Numbered from the stretch's first letter, positions 28,279 through 37,355 are shown. The stretch is 64,000 bases of DNA from JBBBNV01 sp037137075 (GCF_037137075.1 NZ_JBBBNV010000022.1:22745-86744); one strand, 5' to 3'. Translations and numbers: made by a program. Notes: generated from the letters alone by a model not told the origin.

Positions 28279-29376
28279 TTATATTACAGTATACGCCGGA
28301 CCCGGCTTTTGTTCGATTCTCTTTTTCATTAGCAAGGATAACAGAACTGAATGCAAATGTCCAAAAGAGAATCCGCTGCGCTCCAACAATAGGTCAAAAG
28401 TTACAGGATTTAGGCCGATCAAATCAAGCACTGCCTGTTCATCCGGCGGCAGCGCTTCCGGCTTATCACCTCCCGCTTTTCCCTTTGGACTGCGGGGAGC
28501 ATGCCTGATGTACCTTTGGATTTCTACTAATATATCTTCACTGGTGGCGACCAGTTTCGCCCCTTGCTGAATTAAGCTGTTCGTCCCCCGGCTTTTGGGT
28601 GACGTGATCGGTCCGGGCACTGCATACACATCCCCGGATTGCTCCAGACACTGCTCAGCCGTGATGAGCGATCCGCTGCGATCCGCCGCCTCTACAACAA
28701 GAGTTCCCAGACTGAGCCCTGCAATAATACGATTACGCAGCGGAAACATTCCGGGATGCAGCGGCGTGTCAAGCGGGTATTCCGACAAAATAAGTCCCCG
28801 TTCGGCAATTTGCTCCAAAAGCGCGCGGTTCTCTCTAGGGTAAACCTCCCCTGCTGCACATCCCAGAACAGCAATTGTAGATCCGGCATGGGCAAGCGCT
28901 GCCCGGTGGGCCTCGCCGTCAATCCCTCTCGCTAAGCCGCTAACGACCGTCACACCGGCAGCCGACAGCTCCCCCGCCAGCTCGCCGGCCGCCTTGCGGC
29001 CATAAGCCGTTGGCATTCTTGTGCCCACAACAGCAATAGCCGGGCACTGCATAAGCTCCTGCCGACCCTGAGTGTACAGCACCCAGGGCGGCTGGGCAAT
29101 GTGCCGGAGCCGTTCGGGATACTCTTCATCAAATACGGTGATTATCCCGATGTTAAGCCGGTTATAACGCTCCAGCTGCTGCTCCACCCACTGCTCCGTC
29201 ATAGCGTCCGCAATCGTCCGGGCTTTGGCTGCCGGAACGCCGTGACGGGATATATCCTCCGCGCTCATGAATAGAAGCTGCTTCATGTCCACCAACCCGG
29301 CCATCAGTAAACGGATGGTTTTCCAGCCGATGCCGGACAGCTGATGAAGAGCAATTAAAATGCTGCGGTTATCCAT
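28279..29376 (-). CDS. dprA: DprA, DNA-processing protein for transformation
   Basis: A 365-residue DprA/Smf: an N-terminal SAM-like helical part, a Rossmann-type core with VVSGLARGIDGEAHRAAL and PRENRALLEQIAERGLILSEYP, and the DRSGSLITAEQCLEQ nucleotide-fold stretch, then a C-terminal winged-helix-like domain. DprA protects incoming single strands and loads RecA during transformation. The ATG at 29376 is 11 bases after AAGGAG; ten extra upstream codons are open. Confidence 0.95.
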   Translation of the reverse strand: MDNRSILIALHQLSGIGWKTIRLLMAGLVDMKQLLFMSAEDISRHGVPAAKARTIADAMTEQWVEQQLERYNRLNIGIITVFDEEYPERLRHIAQPPWVLYTQGRQELMQCPAIAVVGTRMPTAYGRKAAGELAGELSAAGVTVVSGLARGIDGEAHRAALAHAGSTIAVLGCAAGEVYPRENRALLEQIAERGLILSEYPLDTPLHPGMFPLRNRIIAGLSLGTLVVEAADRSGSLITAEQCLEQSGDVYAVPGPITSPKSRGTNSLIQQGAKLVATSEDILVEIQRYIRHAPRSPKGKAGGDKPEALPPDEQAVLDLIGLNPVTFDLLLERSGFSFGHLHSVLLSLLMKKRIEQKPGPAYTVI

Positions 29377-29489
29377 TAGTATAAGCACTCCTTTACAAAG
29401 AAACAACTTTTGGCAAATACAAGAAAACTGATTCTAGCAAAAATAACGCTTCCGCTTCATCAGAAGCGCATAAACAGACAAAAAACACA

Positions 29490-29531
29490 GACAAAAAAAC
29501 CTTTCATCCCCTTTAATAAGGGAATGAAAGG
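29490..29531 (-). terminator. Intrinsic terminator after sucCD
   Basis: Minus-strand stem ACCTTTCATTCCCTT / AAGGGGATGAAAGGT with a four-base loop, directly followed by seven T. One of the strongest terminators in the window; it ends the sucC-sucD transcript ahead of dprA. Confidence 0.93.
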
Positions 29532-29553
29532 TTGCTTACCTTCCGGTATGTGC

Positions 29554-30486
29554 TTATTTTTTTGTAATGCATTTCTCCAGCAGGCCTTTTTCCTCAAGAA
29601 CAGCAACGAGAGTCGAGCCCATTTCTGAAGGCGTCGGGGAAACGCGGATACCGCATGCCTCCAGTGTCGCCACCTTCTCAGCAGCTGTACCTTTACCGCC
29701 GGAAATGATCGCGCCCGCGTGGCCCATCCGTTTTCCTGGAGGCGCTGTTTGACCGCCGATGAAGCCGACAACCGGCTTCGTCATGTTGGCTTTAATCCAC
29801 TCTGCAGCTTCTTCTTCTGCAGTGCCGCCGATTTCACCGATCATGATAACTGCATAGGTGTCCGGATCTTCGTTGAACAGCTTCAGAATATCGATGAACT
29901 CCGAGCCCTTAACCGGGTCTCCGCCAATACCTACTGCCGAGGATTGTCCGATACCGCGGGTGGTCAGCTGGTGTACAGCCTCGTAAGTCAGTGTCCCGGA
30001 ACGGGATACGACCCCAACATGGCCTGGCGTATGGATGTAGCCCGGCATAATGCCGATTTTGCATTCGCCTGGTGTAATAACACCCGGGCAGTTCGGTCCG
30101 ATCAGACGGGTGCGCTTGCCTTCCATGAAGCGGGCAACCTTAACCATGTCCAGAACAGGAATACCTTCTGTGATACAAATAGCGAGATCCAGATCGGCAT
30201 CTACGGCTTCCATAATTGCATCCGCAGCAAAAGCCGGCGGAACGTAAATAACAGAAGCTGTCGCGCCTGTAGCCTGCTTCGCTTCAGCAACCGTGTTGAA
30301 AACCGGAAGCTGAACGGTTTCTCCGTTCTCCAGTGTAATGTCTACTTTGGTTCCGCCTTTGCCCGGAGTTACACCGCCGACCATTTGCGTACCATAATCC
30401 AAAGCCCCTTTGGCATGAAACAAGCCGGTAGCACCGGTGATGCCCTGGGTAATGACTTTTGTATTTTTATTAACCAGAATGCTCAT
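29554..30486 (-). CDS. sucD: SucD, succinyl-CoA synthetase alpha subunit
   Basis: A 310-residue alpha subunit with the N-terminal CoA-binding fold (TQGITGATG, GGVTPGKGG) and the phosphohistidine H256 in MGHAGAIISGGKGTA. With SucC it interconverts succinyl-CoA and succinate with nucleotide triphosphate in the citric acid cycle. It follows sucC by 22 bases. Confidence 0.97.
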   Translation of the reverse strand: MSILVNKNTKVITQGITGATGLFHAKGALDYGTQMVGGVTPGKGGTKVDITLENGETVQLPVFNTVAEAKQATGATASVIYVPPAFAADAIMEAVDADLDLAICITEGIPVLDMVKVARFMEGKRTRLIGPNCPGVITPGECKIGIMPGYIHTPGHVGVVSRSGTLTYEAVHQLTTRGIGQSSAVGIGGDPVKGSEFIDILKLFNEDPDTYAVIMIGEIGGTAEEEAAEWIKANMTKPVVGFIGGQTAPPGKRMGHAGAIISGGKGTAAEKVATLEACGIRVSPTPSEMGSTLVAVLEEKGLLEKCITKK

Positions 30487-30508
30487 TAGTAATGTGCTCC
30501 TCTCCGCT

Positions 30509-31669
30509 TTATTTTACAAGTGCTACGATTTTTTGCGCGCCGTCTGCCATCGAATCCGCAGCGACGATATTCAGACCGGACTCATTCAAGATTTTCTTGC
30601 CGAGCTCTACGTTCGTGCCTTCCAGACGGACTACGAGCGGACGGTTCAGACCCAGATCGCGCGCTGCCGCAACGACGCCCTCAGCAATAATGTCACATTT
30701 CATGATGCCGCCGAAAATGTTAACGAAAATCCCTTTGACCGCTTCATCCGACAGGATGATTTTGAACGCTTCCGTAACCTTCTCTTTGGTTGCGCCGCCG
30801 CCAACATCAAGGAAGTTCGCTGGCTCGCCGCCGTAATATTTAATAATGTCCATGGTCGCCATAGCCAGACCTGCGCCATTGACCATGCAGCCGATATTGC
30901 CGTCGAGGGCGATATAGCTCAGATCGAATTTGGACGCCTGGATTTCTTTTTCATCTTCTTCTTCCAGGTCGCGAAGCTCCAGAATATCTTTGTGGCGGAA
31001 CAACGCGTTGGAATCGAAGTTCAATTTCGCATCAAGAGCCAGCACATCACCGCTGCCCGTAACAACAAGCGGGTTAATTTCGGCAATCGAACAGTCTTTA
31101 TCTACGAATGCAGCATACAGAGCCAGCATGAATTTCACTGCTTTTTTCACAGCTTCATTCGGGATGTTGATTGCATAGGCCAGCTTTTGAGCCTGGAACG
31201 GCATCAAGCCTACTGCAGGATCAATCACTTCTTTGAAAATTTTCTCCGGCGAGTGTGCAGCGACTTCTTCAATCTCCGTGCCGCCCTCTTCGGATGCCAT
31301 CATAACGACGCGTCCGGTGCTGCGGTCTACGACAACACCGACATAATATTCTTTCTTAATGTCACAGCCCTGCTCGATAAGAAGGCGCTTTACTTCTTTG
31401 CCTTCCGGACCGGTTTGGTGCGTGACCAGCACTTTACCCAAAATTTCCGAAGCGTATGTACGAACTTCGTCCAGGCCCTTGGCAACTTTGACGCCGCCTG
31501 CTTTACCGCGTCCACCTGCATGGATTTGCGCTTTTACGACAACTACAGGTGTCCCGAGTTCTTTGGCCGCTTCAACCGCTTCATCCACGGTAAATGCGAC
31601 TTTGCCCTGAGGAACTGCAACGCCATATTGTCTCAGGACTTCTTTACCTTGATACTCATGGATATTCAT
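30509..31669 (-). CDS. sucC: SucC, succinyl-CoA synthetase beta subunit
   Basis: A 386-residue ATP-grasp subunit with the N-terminus MNIHEYQGKEVLRQYGV, the HAGGRGKAGGVKVA nucleotide-binding loop, and the C-terminal CoA-ligase domain with LDVGGGATKEKVTEAF and NIFGGIMKCD. The ATG has AGGAGG upstream. Confidence 0.97.
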   Translation of the reverse strand: MNIHEYQGKEVLRQYGVAVPQGKVAFTVDEAVEAAKELGTPVVVVKAQIHAGGRGKAGGVKVAKGLDEVRTYASEILGKVLVTHQTGPEGKEVKRLLIEQGCDIKKEYYVGVVVDRSTGRVVMMASEEGGTEIEEVAAHSPEKIFKEVIDPAVGLMPFQAQKLAYAINIPNEAVKKAVKFMLALYAAFVDKDCSIAEINPLVVTGSGDVLALDAKLNFDSNALFRHKDILELRDLEEEDEKEIQASKFDLSYIALDGNIGCMVNGAGLAMATMDIIKYYGGEPANFLDVGGGATKEKVTEAFKIILSDEAVKGIFVNIFGGIMKCDIIAEGVVAAARDLGLNRPLVVRLEGTNVELGKKILNESGLNIVAADSMADGAQKIVALVK

Positions 31670-31823
31670 TCTCGATTACTCCTCCTAGATCAATATCTGC
31701 ATCAGCCGAATATACGTATTCGCTAATGGGCACGTTTTTCCTCTATCTCGATTCATGCTTATTTCGGATGAAACCGATGCTTTTTGTGTATTAGTCATCG
31801 CTCCCCGAAAGTAAACCTTATCT

Positions 31824-31855
31824 ATTGTACCACATTCGTTCGACATCATCGTCAA
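31824..31855 (-). promoter_or_regulatory. sucC: Probable sucC promoter (extended -10)
   Basis: Minus strand TGG-TACAAT (-10 at 31824-31829, extended TGN) with a TTGACG 20 bases upstream (31850-31855). The spacing is longer than ideal, so the extended -10 probably matters. A Spo0A-box core TGTCGAA (31839-31845) sits in the spacer. Confidence 0.5.
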
Positions 31856-31883
31856 TTTTTCGCAAAAATTCATCAAACCTGCA

Positions 31884-31927
31884 CAATAAAATAGAAACGG
31901 CCTCGATCCGCAGGGAACGACCGTTTC
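31884..31927 (-). terminator. Terminator after the zinc-ribbon gene
   Basis: Minus-strand stem GAAACGGTCG...CGAGGCCGTTTC followed by TATTTTATT, starting 20 bases past the stop at 31947. Confidence 0.75.
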
Positions 31928-31946
31928 CATAGCCGTAATTTCTGAG

Positions 31947-32207
31947 TTATCTGTAGGTAGGCTGCACGTTCACCGGTGTTCGCGGTTCCCGCTCGGCCTG
32001 CTTGATAAAACGCAGCTCGTTGCCGGTAAAGCCGCATACCTGGCAGCTGATTTGAGCTTCCCCCGGATCGATGAATTCAGCGTCGGCCATTTGTGTGATT
32101 TGACCGGTTATCGCATCCTTCATAAACGGCTGGGCATAGCTGGCCACCACCCGAAACTTGGTGCGGTTGGAGCGGCAGTTTGGACAATAATAAGGCTTCG
32201 TCTCCAT
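31947..32207 (-). CDS. Small zinc-ribbon protein, function unknown
   Basis: An 86-residue protein with two CxxC pairs, CPNC near residue 8 and CQVC near residue 56, which should bind one zinc. Between them is a short beta-rich segment (KFRVVASYAQPF). I recognise no named family. The ATG at 32207 has a GAGGTGA site; 21 upstream codons are open but lie across it. It stands between comM and sucC with its own terminator, so it may be the last gene of a comM transcript. Confidence 0.72.
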   Translation of the reverse strand: METKPYYCPNCRSNRTKFRVVASYAQPFMKDAITGQITQMADAEFIDPGEAQISCQVCGFTGNELRFIKQAEREPRTPVNVQPTYR

Positions 32208-32282
32208 TGTAATTATCACCTCAAGGAAAGTATGTCCAAAATCAGCCAAGGTATGAATAAAAATTTGCAAAGCCTGTCCTTG

Positions 32283-33872
32283 TCAGAAGACCGCCTTATC
32301 CAGACACCGATACTGCAGCGCTTCGGCAATGTGGGCCGTCGTCAGGGCCTGCCCCCCTTCCAGATCGGCTATCGTTCTGGCCAGCTTCAATATCCGGTCA
32401 TACGCCCGCATGCTCAGGCCAAGCGCTGCCACAGAGCTGTTCAGCAGCTGTCTCCCTTCAGCCGGAAGCTGGCAGTGCTTGCGCAGCAGGGAGCCGGAGA
32501 GCTCGCTGTTGAACCGGATCGGCTCGCCCGCATAGCGCTGCTTCTGGATCTCCACCGCCCCGGCAATCATGCCCCGCAGATCGGCCGAGCTGCAGCCCGC
32601 TGCCTGCGGGAGAGATGCTGCTTCACCCGGTTCAACCCGGGGAACCTCCACATGCATATCGATCCGATCCAGCAGCGGACCGGACAGCTTGCTTAGATAC
32701 TGCCCGATTCTCAGCGGCGTGCAGCCGCACGGCTTCGAATCAATATTGGCGCCGTAAAAACCGCAAGGGCATGGATTCATCGAGGCCGCGAGCATAAAGT
32801 GAGCCGGGAACGTAAATACAGCCTTGGCCCGGCTCACGGTCACCGAACGGTCCTCCAGAGGCTGACGCAGCACCTCCAGCACATGGCGGGGAAATTCAGG
32901 AAGCTCATCGAGGTACAGCACGCCGTGATGGGCCAAGCTGACCTCGCCCGGCTTAGGAATGGCGCCGCCTCCGATAATGCCCCCGGCAGAGGTGGTATGG
33001 TGCGGCGCCCGGAACGGCCTCAGCCGGATTAGGCCGGTGCGTGCCGGCATCTTGCCCGCTGCACTATACACCTTCGTCACCTGCAGAGACTCCTCGTCGC
33101 TTAATACGGGCAGGATGCCCGGCAGTCGGCGCGCCATCATGGTCTTGCCGGAGCCCGGCGGCCCAATGAGCAGGATATTGTGCATACCAGCAGCGGCAAT
33201 CAAAAGCGCGCGTTTGGCATGATGCTGGCCGACAACATCCCCGAAATCTTCTGCCCATGGCTGCCGTTCCCCCTCTGCGCCTGCCGAGACCGTGCGCGGC
33301 CCAGCGGCTTCTTCTGCAGCGGGGCTTGTCTCCCGCCCGCTGCTTGCCCCCAGCCCCCCTACTCCTTCTGTACCGGCCAGCTGCTGCAAGTGAACAAGCC
33401 CAACTGCGGCGACATCCGGGATTAACTCTGCCTCCAAGACATTGTACTGCGGCAAAAGCACAGCCTTCATGCCTTTGTACCTGGCAATGTCGACCATCGG
33501 CAGTACACCGGGGACCGGACGGACGGCACCGTCCAGCGCCAGCTCCCCGATAATCAGCGTGCTTCTGACGCTGTGCTCCGGCCACCGCAGCTGTCCGCTG
33601 GTCAGCAATATGCCGACAGCAATGGCCAAATCAAAAGCAGCGCCTTCCTTGCGCAGGTCGGCCGGGGCCAGATTCACCGTAATCCGTTCCAGCGGGAACG
33701 TAAAGCCGCAGTTTTTGATAGCCGCACGGACCCGCTCCATCGATTCCCGCACCGCCGAATCCGGCAAGCCTACAATTGAAAAATGCGGGAGGCCCCGGCT
33801 AATATCTACCTCCACCTCAATCAGCTGCCCGTCCACGCCGTGCAGACAGGCGCTGTACACTTTACCGTACAT
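32283..33872 (-). CDS. comM: ComM/YifB-type Mg-chelatase-like AAA+ helicase
   Basis: A 529-residue ComM family protein: N-terminal Lon-substrate-binding-like domain (MYGKVYSACLHGVDG, NLAPADLRKEGAAFDLAIA), an AAA+ core with Walker A GPPGSGKT and YLDELPEF as Walker B, and a C-terminal helical Mg-chelatase domain. ComM acts as a branch-migration helicase in natural transformation in Gram-negative bacteria; with dprA nearby the same use is plausible here. The linker at about 180-210 is Ala/Gly/Glu rich. Confidence 0.92.
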   Translation of the reverse strand: MYGKVYSACLHGVDGQLIEVEVDISRGLPHFSIVGLPDSAVRESMERVRAAIKNCGFTFPLERITVNLAPADLRKEGAAFDLAIAVGILLTSGQLRWPEHSVRSTLIIGELALDGAVRPVPGVLPMVDIARYKGMKAVLLPQYNVLEAELIPDVAAVGLVHLQQLAGTEGVGGLGASSGRETSPAAEEAAGPRTVSAGAEGERQPWAEDFGDVVGQHHAKRALLIAAAGMHNILLIGPPGSGKTMMARRLPGILPVLSDEESLQVTKVYSAAGKMPARTGLIRLRPFRAPHHTTSAGGIIGGGAIPKPGEVSLAHHGVLYLDELPEFPRHVLEVLRQPLEDRSVTVSRAKAVFTFPAHFMLAASMNPCPCGFYGANIDSKPCGCTPLRIGQYLSKLSGPLLDRIDMHVEVPRVEPGEAASLPQAAGCSSADLRGMIAGAVEIQKQRYAGEPIRFNSELSGSLLRKHCQLPAEGRQLLNSSVAALGLSMRAYDRILKLARTIADLEGGQALTTAHIAEALQYRCLDKAVF

Positions 33873-33877
33873 ACGAA

Positions 33878-33964
33878 AAGCACCTTCCTCGCCAAGTTAA
33901 TCCGCCTTAATGATGACGACATCTCTCGTCAAAATCCGGCAAATTCTACTGGAGAAAGGTGCTT
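33878..33964 (-). promoter_or_regulatory. comM: comM leader with inverted repeat over the ribosome site
   Basis: In the 5' leader, AAGCACCTT (RNA sense, from 33956-33964) is a perfect complement of AAGGTGCTT (from 33878-33886), which covers the GGAAGGTG ribosome site; flanking bases extend the pairing to about 12 of 13. The pairing would span about 69 bases and could hide the ribosome site. No folding was run. Confidence 0.4.
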
Positions 33965-33985
33965 CCTTATCCATCCGTTACCTAT

Positions 33986-34014
33986 ATTGTAGCTGATTTT
34001 GCAGGCGGCTGCAA
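33986..34014 (-). promoter_or_regulatory. comM: Sigma-A promoter of comM
   Basis: Minus strand TTGCAG (34009-34014), 17-base spacer, TACAAT (33986-33991). Predicted start is near 33979, giving a leader of about 107 bases before the comM ATG. Confidence 0.7.
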
Positions 34015-34427
34015 TTCGTTTTCCCGTTACATATCGGCTGATTTTTATTTCCAGGAAGGATTCGTTAAAAATCCAGCTCTTCCGACTCATCCGTGTCAAA
34101 GCGAGGATGATGGTGCAGCGCAGACAGATTGGACCAGATAATCCTATAGGTCCCTTTCTGGACTCCCCATTTTTAATCGTTGTAAAAGCATGTCACCAGC
34201 CCGGCCTCCTCCACGGCGATCGCACCCCTAGGACCCGAATGATAGCCAGCATCCGGCAAAATACCGGGGACTGCAGCGACCCCCGACTGATGGGCGGCTG
34301 AATATGATGACTGATGGGCTTCATCAGGGAAATGGCAAAGGGCCCTCTGACCCACAGTCTGGTTCAGAAGGCTTGCGAGGCTGTATTGTATTGTAAGATG
34401 TTACTACGGCAATAAGCGGAGGCACTG
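34015..34427. other. Gene-free stretch between yraN and the comM promoter
   Basis: About 410 bases. On the minus strand a 60-codon frame (34173-34355, GTG start, no ribosome site, ends in RGAIAVEEAGLVTCFYND) reads like protein and stays open 15 codons further upstream without a start, so it may be a gene remnant. A short GGACC...GGTCC hairpin lies at about 34131-34153. I see nothing else I can name. Confidence 0.3.
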
Positions 34428-35027
34428 TTAAAACGCAGATTCATAATGACGCAGCTCAGCTTGCAGAAGCGTCCCTGCAGGGTCAACCTCAACGGTAATC
34501 ACGTCAAAGCGCACAGCAGCATCCAGCTTGCGATTTTGATACAAATAAATTTCAGCGATGCCTCGAACCTGCTGCTGCTTGAAGGGTTGGACCGATTCGG
34601 CTGCGGTTCCGAAATGTCCGGTCGTCCGCCGAGTCCGAACCTCGACGAACACAATCGTTTCTCCAATGGTAGCGACAATGTCAATTTCCCCCGATCTGCA
34701 GCGCCAATTGCGGGCCGCGATCGTATACCCCTGCTCCTGCAAAAAGCGAGCGGCCCGCTCCTCCCCTTCTCTGCCCAGCGCTTTCCTGGGATCAGGACGC
34801 CTTGTTGGCCTTGTTGAAGGGGTCTGACGCTTGCTCTTGACAGCCCCGTTATATGATTTGCTGTCACATGCAGAGCCGCTGCCCGATGGATTTGGCGCCC
34901 GGCTTGAATCAACTGTCCGCCCTTCCGGCTTGCCCGCTTCATCAAGCTTCAAGGAACCTGCTGTCACCGACAGCACCTCCTTCGATGAAGAGGAGGGCTT
35001 ATCGGCCTGTTTGTGACGATGGCTCAC
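34428..35027 (-). CDS. YraN-family (UPF0102) nuclease-like protein with long N-terminal extension
   Basis: The last 120 or so residues form a complete YraN domain, a restriction-endonuclease-like fold: LGREGEERAARFLQEQGYTIAARNWRCRSGEIDIV...VFVEVRTR, with the catalytic-type GEIDI...VEVR pair. Before it lie about 80 residues rich in Ser, Lys, Pro and Arg with no internal ATG, GTG or TTG, so the extension cannot be trimmed to a normal YraN start. GTG at 35027 with GAGG seven bases upstream is the best start; an ATG ten codons earlier lacks a site. It overlaps the upstream gene by 29 bases. Confidence 0.82.
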   Translation of the reverse strand: MSHRHKQADKPSSSSKEVLSVTAGSLKLDEAGKPEGRTVDSSRAPNPSGSGSACDSKSYNGAVKSKRQTPSTRPTRRPDPRKALGREGEERAARFLQEQGYTIAARNWRCRSGEIDIVATIGETIVFVEVRTRRTTGHFGTAAESVQPFKQQQVRGIAEIYLYQNRKLDAAVRFDVITVEVDPAGTLLQAELRHYESAF

Positions 35028-35316
35028 TGCTGTTCCTCTTCTCCTTCGCTTTGGCATCCGATCGGTAAACGAAGCTTAAAATCTCTGCAACAAGCTGATA
35101 CAGCTCCGGGGGGATTTCCTGATTGATTTCCAGCTTGGACAGCACCTCCACCAGTGAGGGATCTTCCTGAATGGCAACACCGTGCTCGCGGGCTTTTTCC
35201 AATATTGATTCCGCCAGATGTCCCTTCCCCTTCGCCACCACGATAGGAGATTGGTTCTGATCCGGATTATAACGAAGTGCGACGGCTTGTTTGGTATGCT
35301 GCGGTGTTTGCTTCAT
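34999..35316 (-). CDS. FlhB C-terminal-domain homologue (YlqH-like)
   Basis: A 105-residue soluble protein resembling the cytosolic tail of FlhB: VALRYNPDQNQSPIVVAKGKGHLAESILEKAREHGVAIQEDPSLVE and IPPELYQLVAEILSFVYR. It lacks the membrane part and the NPTH cleavage motif, as in B. subtilis YlqH. Its function is not settled; such tails can substitute for part of FlhB in export. The ATG overlaps the stop of the FliK-like gene (ATGA). Confidence 0.85.
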   Translation of the reverse strand: MKQTPQHTKQAVALRYNPDQNQSPIVVAKGKGHLAESILEKAREHGVAIQEDPSLVEVLSKLEINQEIPPELYQLVAEILSFVYRSDAKAKEKRNSSEPSSQTGR

Positions 35317-37088
35317 ACGCGCACATCCATACTTTTATACGGCTTGCCCTGCGCCAGATCGCCCCATACGGCCCCTGCTGCCGTCCCGCTCCAAGCCGAA
35401 GCTTGATTTGCCTGTTCCTGCGGAGACGGGAACGGATTGCATTTCAGAGATAGGAACTGATACCCGATACGTGCCAGTCCCTCTGTCATCTCCGGCCGGA
35501 AGTTGTCCATCAGCTCCGCCAGCACCGGATGATCGTTATGAATCGACAGGCTAACCATTTTATTCACGACCTGCACATCAACCAAGGTATCGCCAATCGC
35601 ATTCATCCGTAAATCAAACAGCAAACGACAGTTACCCGCGTCAAGCTCCCCGCGCTTTCCTTTGCGGGATTGAATATGTACAGCCGCTGTCTGAGAGCCG
35701 TCAGGCTGCGTGATAGGCAGAAACAACGTTACATGCGAGAACATAGCGCTGCGGTCACCGCCTTGCAAAAGCTGTTGTCCCGTGATTTGCTGAAGCGAAG
35801 ACTGCACCTGCTCTTTAAAAGAAGTCGGCAAATCATCACTTGCCTGCAGCTGAAGCAGCACGCTTTTGAGAGAATCCGGAAGGACCGGGCGGGTGCTCGC
35901 CTCCTCCGTTCTGGAAGCAGCCGCTGCGTGATCGGGCATATTCGCGGTAATCTGATGATCCGGCGTTTGCTTCTGCGCCAGCCCCAGCTTATCCATAGCA
36001 GCTGCAATTTGACGCTCGTTATCCATTCCGATCGCGTGGAGCAGCCGGGGAATCCACTGGTTATCTGCTTGCTGCTGCACAGCCGTTCCGGCAGCAGGGC
36101 TTTGCGCTGCATTGGCGCCGGCATTCGCCGCCGGGCCGGAGACGGGCTGCTGCTGCCCCGGCCCCGCCGGTGCAGGGTTCGGCTGCACGGCGGCCCCTGC
36201 CGTAGTCTGTGCCCCGGCGGAAACCTGAGCCTGACCCGTTACAGGCGAAGCGGTGCCGGACATCGACGGTGCGGCAGGCTGGGCATTCCCGGCCGCGTTC
36301 GTACCGGCAGCCGTTTGGGACGGCGGTTGCGCAGATGGAGCTGCTGCTCCCGCAGCCGTAGCGCGTCCGGCCTCCTGGACCCCGGCATTTGCGCCTGTGC
36401 CGCCAGTCACAAACTTGCCGGCTGTCTGTACAGCGTCCAGCTGCCGCAAAAGCTGCCCCAGCTGTTCTTTAGTCTGTGCGGGAAGCTTGGGGTCCTGAAG
36501 AAGCCCTTCCGCTTGCTGCCGCAAATGGCCGAGCTGCTCATGCATCGGACGGCCAAACAGCTGCTGGTGAAGCCCCGCAACGGTTTCCTGCGTCAACGGA
36601 AGATGCTTTTGGGCGGCTGTGGACGCGGCCTGAAGCCACTGTTCAGGAGATGCGCCCTTCGGTACATTTTCCATTAAGGAGGTGAACGCCTGCATATTTT
36701 CCTTTGTTAAAGGAACTCCGCTGCGCTGCATATCAAGAACAAGCTGCCGGTTGGTGCCGCTATCCTTCATCCCGAACGCTTTCAATATATCGGCCAGAGA
36801 TTCGTCTGTGACCGGCACAGTTGAAGAAGACAACGGTTTAAGCATAATTTGGCCGTTGGCCGATTCCGGCTGCACCTGAAGCAGCGTCGCCTGGCCCTGC
36901 TGCAGCGGCAGCTCCAGATGCGCTCTGACCGGCGTTCCCCCGATATTGACGATTGCATCCTGGCCCGAAAGCATTTGCAAAACAACCCCGCGTACAATTT
37001 GACCGACCTTCAGCTCCACAGCCTTAGCATCCGTAACCTGAGCATCCCCTAGAATATTCCGCATTAACTGGCCGATATTCATGCCCAT
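35313..37088 (-). CDS. FliK-like / YlqG-type protein
   Basis: A 591-residue protein. Its middle (about 220-350) is an Ala/Gln/Gly/Pro-rich low-complexity region. The C-terminal 140 residues resemble a Flg_hook (FliK C-terminal) domain: VTLFLPITQPDGSQTAAVHIQS, RLLFDLRMNAIGDTLVDVQVV. B. subtilis encodes YlqG in the same place, next to YlqH. The pairing of a FliK-like and a FlhB-tail-like protein away from the main flagellar operon is conserved but unexplained. The ATG at 37088 follows GGGG by seven bases. Confidence 0.75.
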   Translation of the reverse strand: MGMNIGQLMRNILGDAQVTDAKAVELKVGQIVRGVVLQMLSGQDAIVNIGGTPVRAHLELPLQQGQATLLQVQPESANGQIMLKPLSSSTVPVTDESLADILKAFGMKDSGTNRQLVLDMQRSGVPLTKENMQAFTSLMENVPKGASPEQWLQAASTAAQKHLPLTQETVAGLHQQLFGRPMHEQLGHLRQQAEGLLQDPKLPAQTKEQLGQLLRQLDAVQTAGKFVTGGTGANAGVQEAGRATAAGAAAPSAQPPSQTAAGTNAAGNAQPAAPSMSGTASPVTGQAQVSAGAQTTAGAAVQPNPAPAGPGQQQPVSGPAANAGANAAQSPAAGTAVQQQADNQWIPRLLHAIGMDNERQIAAAMDKLGLAQKQTPDHQITANMPDHAAAASRTEEASTRPVLPDSLKSVLLQLQASDDLPTSFKEQVQSSLQQITGQQLLQGGDRSAMFSHVTLFLPITQPDGSQTAAVHIQSRKGKRGELDAGNCRLLFDLRMNAIGDTLVDVQVVNKMVSLSIHNDHPVLAELMDNFRPEMTEGLARIGYQFLSLKCNPFPSPQEQANQASAWSGTAAGAVWGDLAQGKPYKSMDVRV

Positions 37089-37355
37089 CCGTCATCCCCT
37101 CCCCTTTCTCCGCCAACGATTGGTGCCGCTGCCGGCTTCATGGTGCCTATGCAGATGCTTTAGTTCCAAGCAACATTTCCGTACACTTGCATAAAGAGCA
37201 TAAAGAGAAAGCACTTCTCATGATTCCGTCCGCTGCAGCTCGGCCCTGCAGGAGCAACGGCAGCACCGATTGGCCTAAATATACAATCTTATGGTATATA
37301 TCGGCCCTCCAAGCGGCTTCTGTTAGGTCTTCGCCATCCGAAAAGCGTCAGGAAA

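Noticed and set aside
30437..31726. 429-codon open frame on the plus strand
   Set aside because: It runs antisense through sucC and into the start of sucD; both are certain genes, and the frame has no ribosome site or known motifs.
35670..36677. 335-codon plus-strand open frame, Arg-rich
   Set aside because: Antisense to the low-complexity part of the FliK-like gene; no ribosome site and composition typical of a shadow frame.
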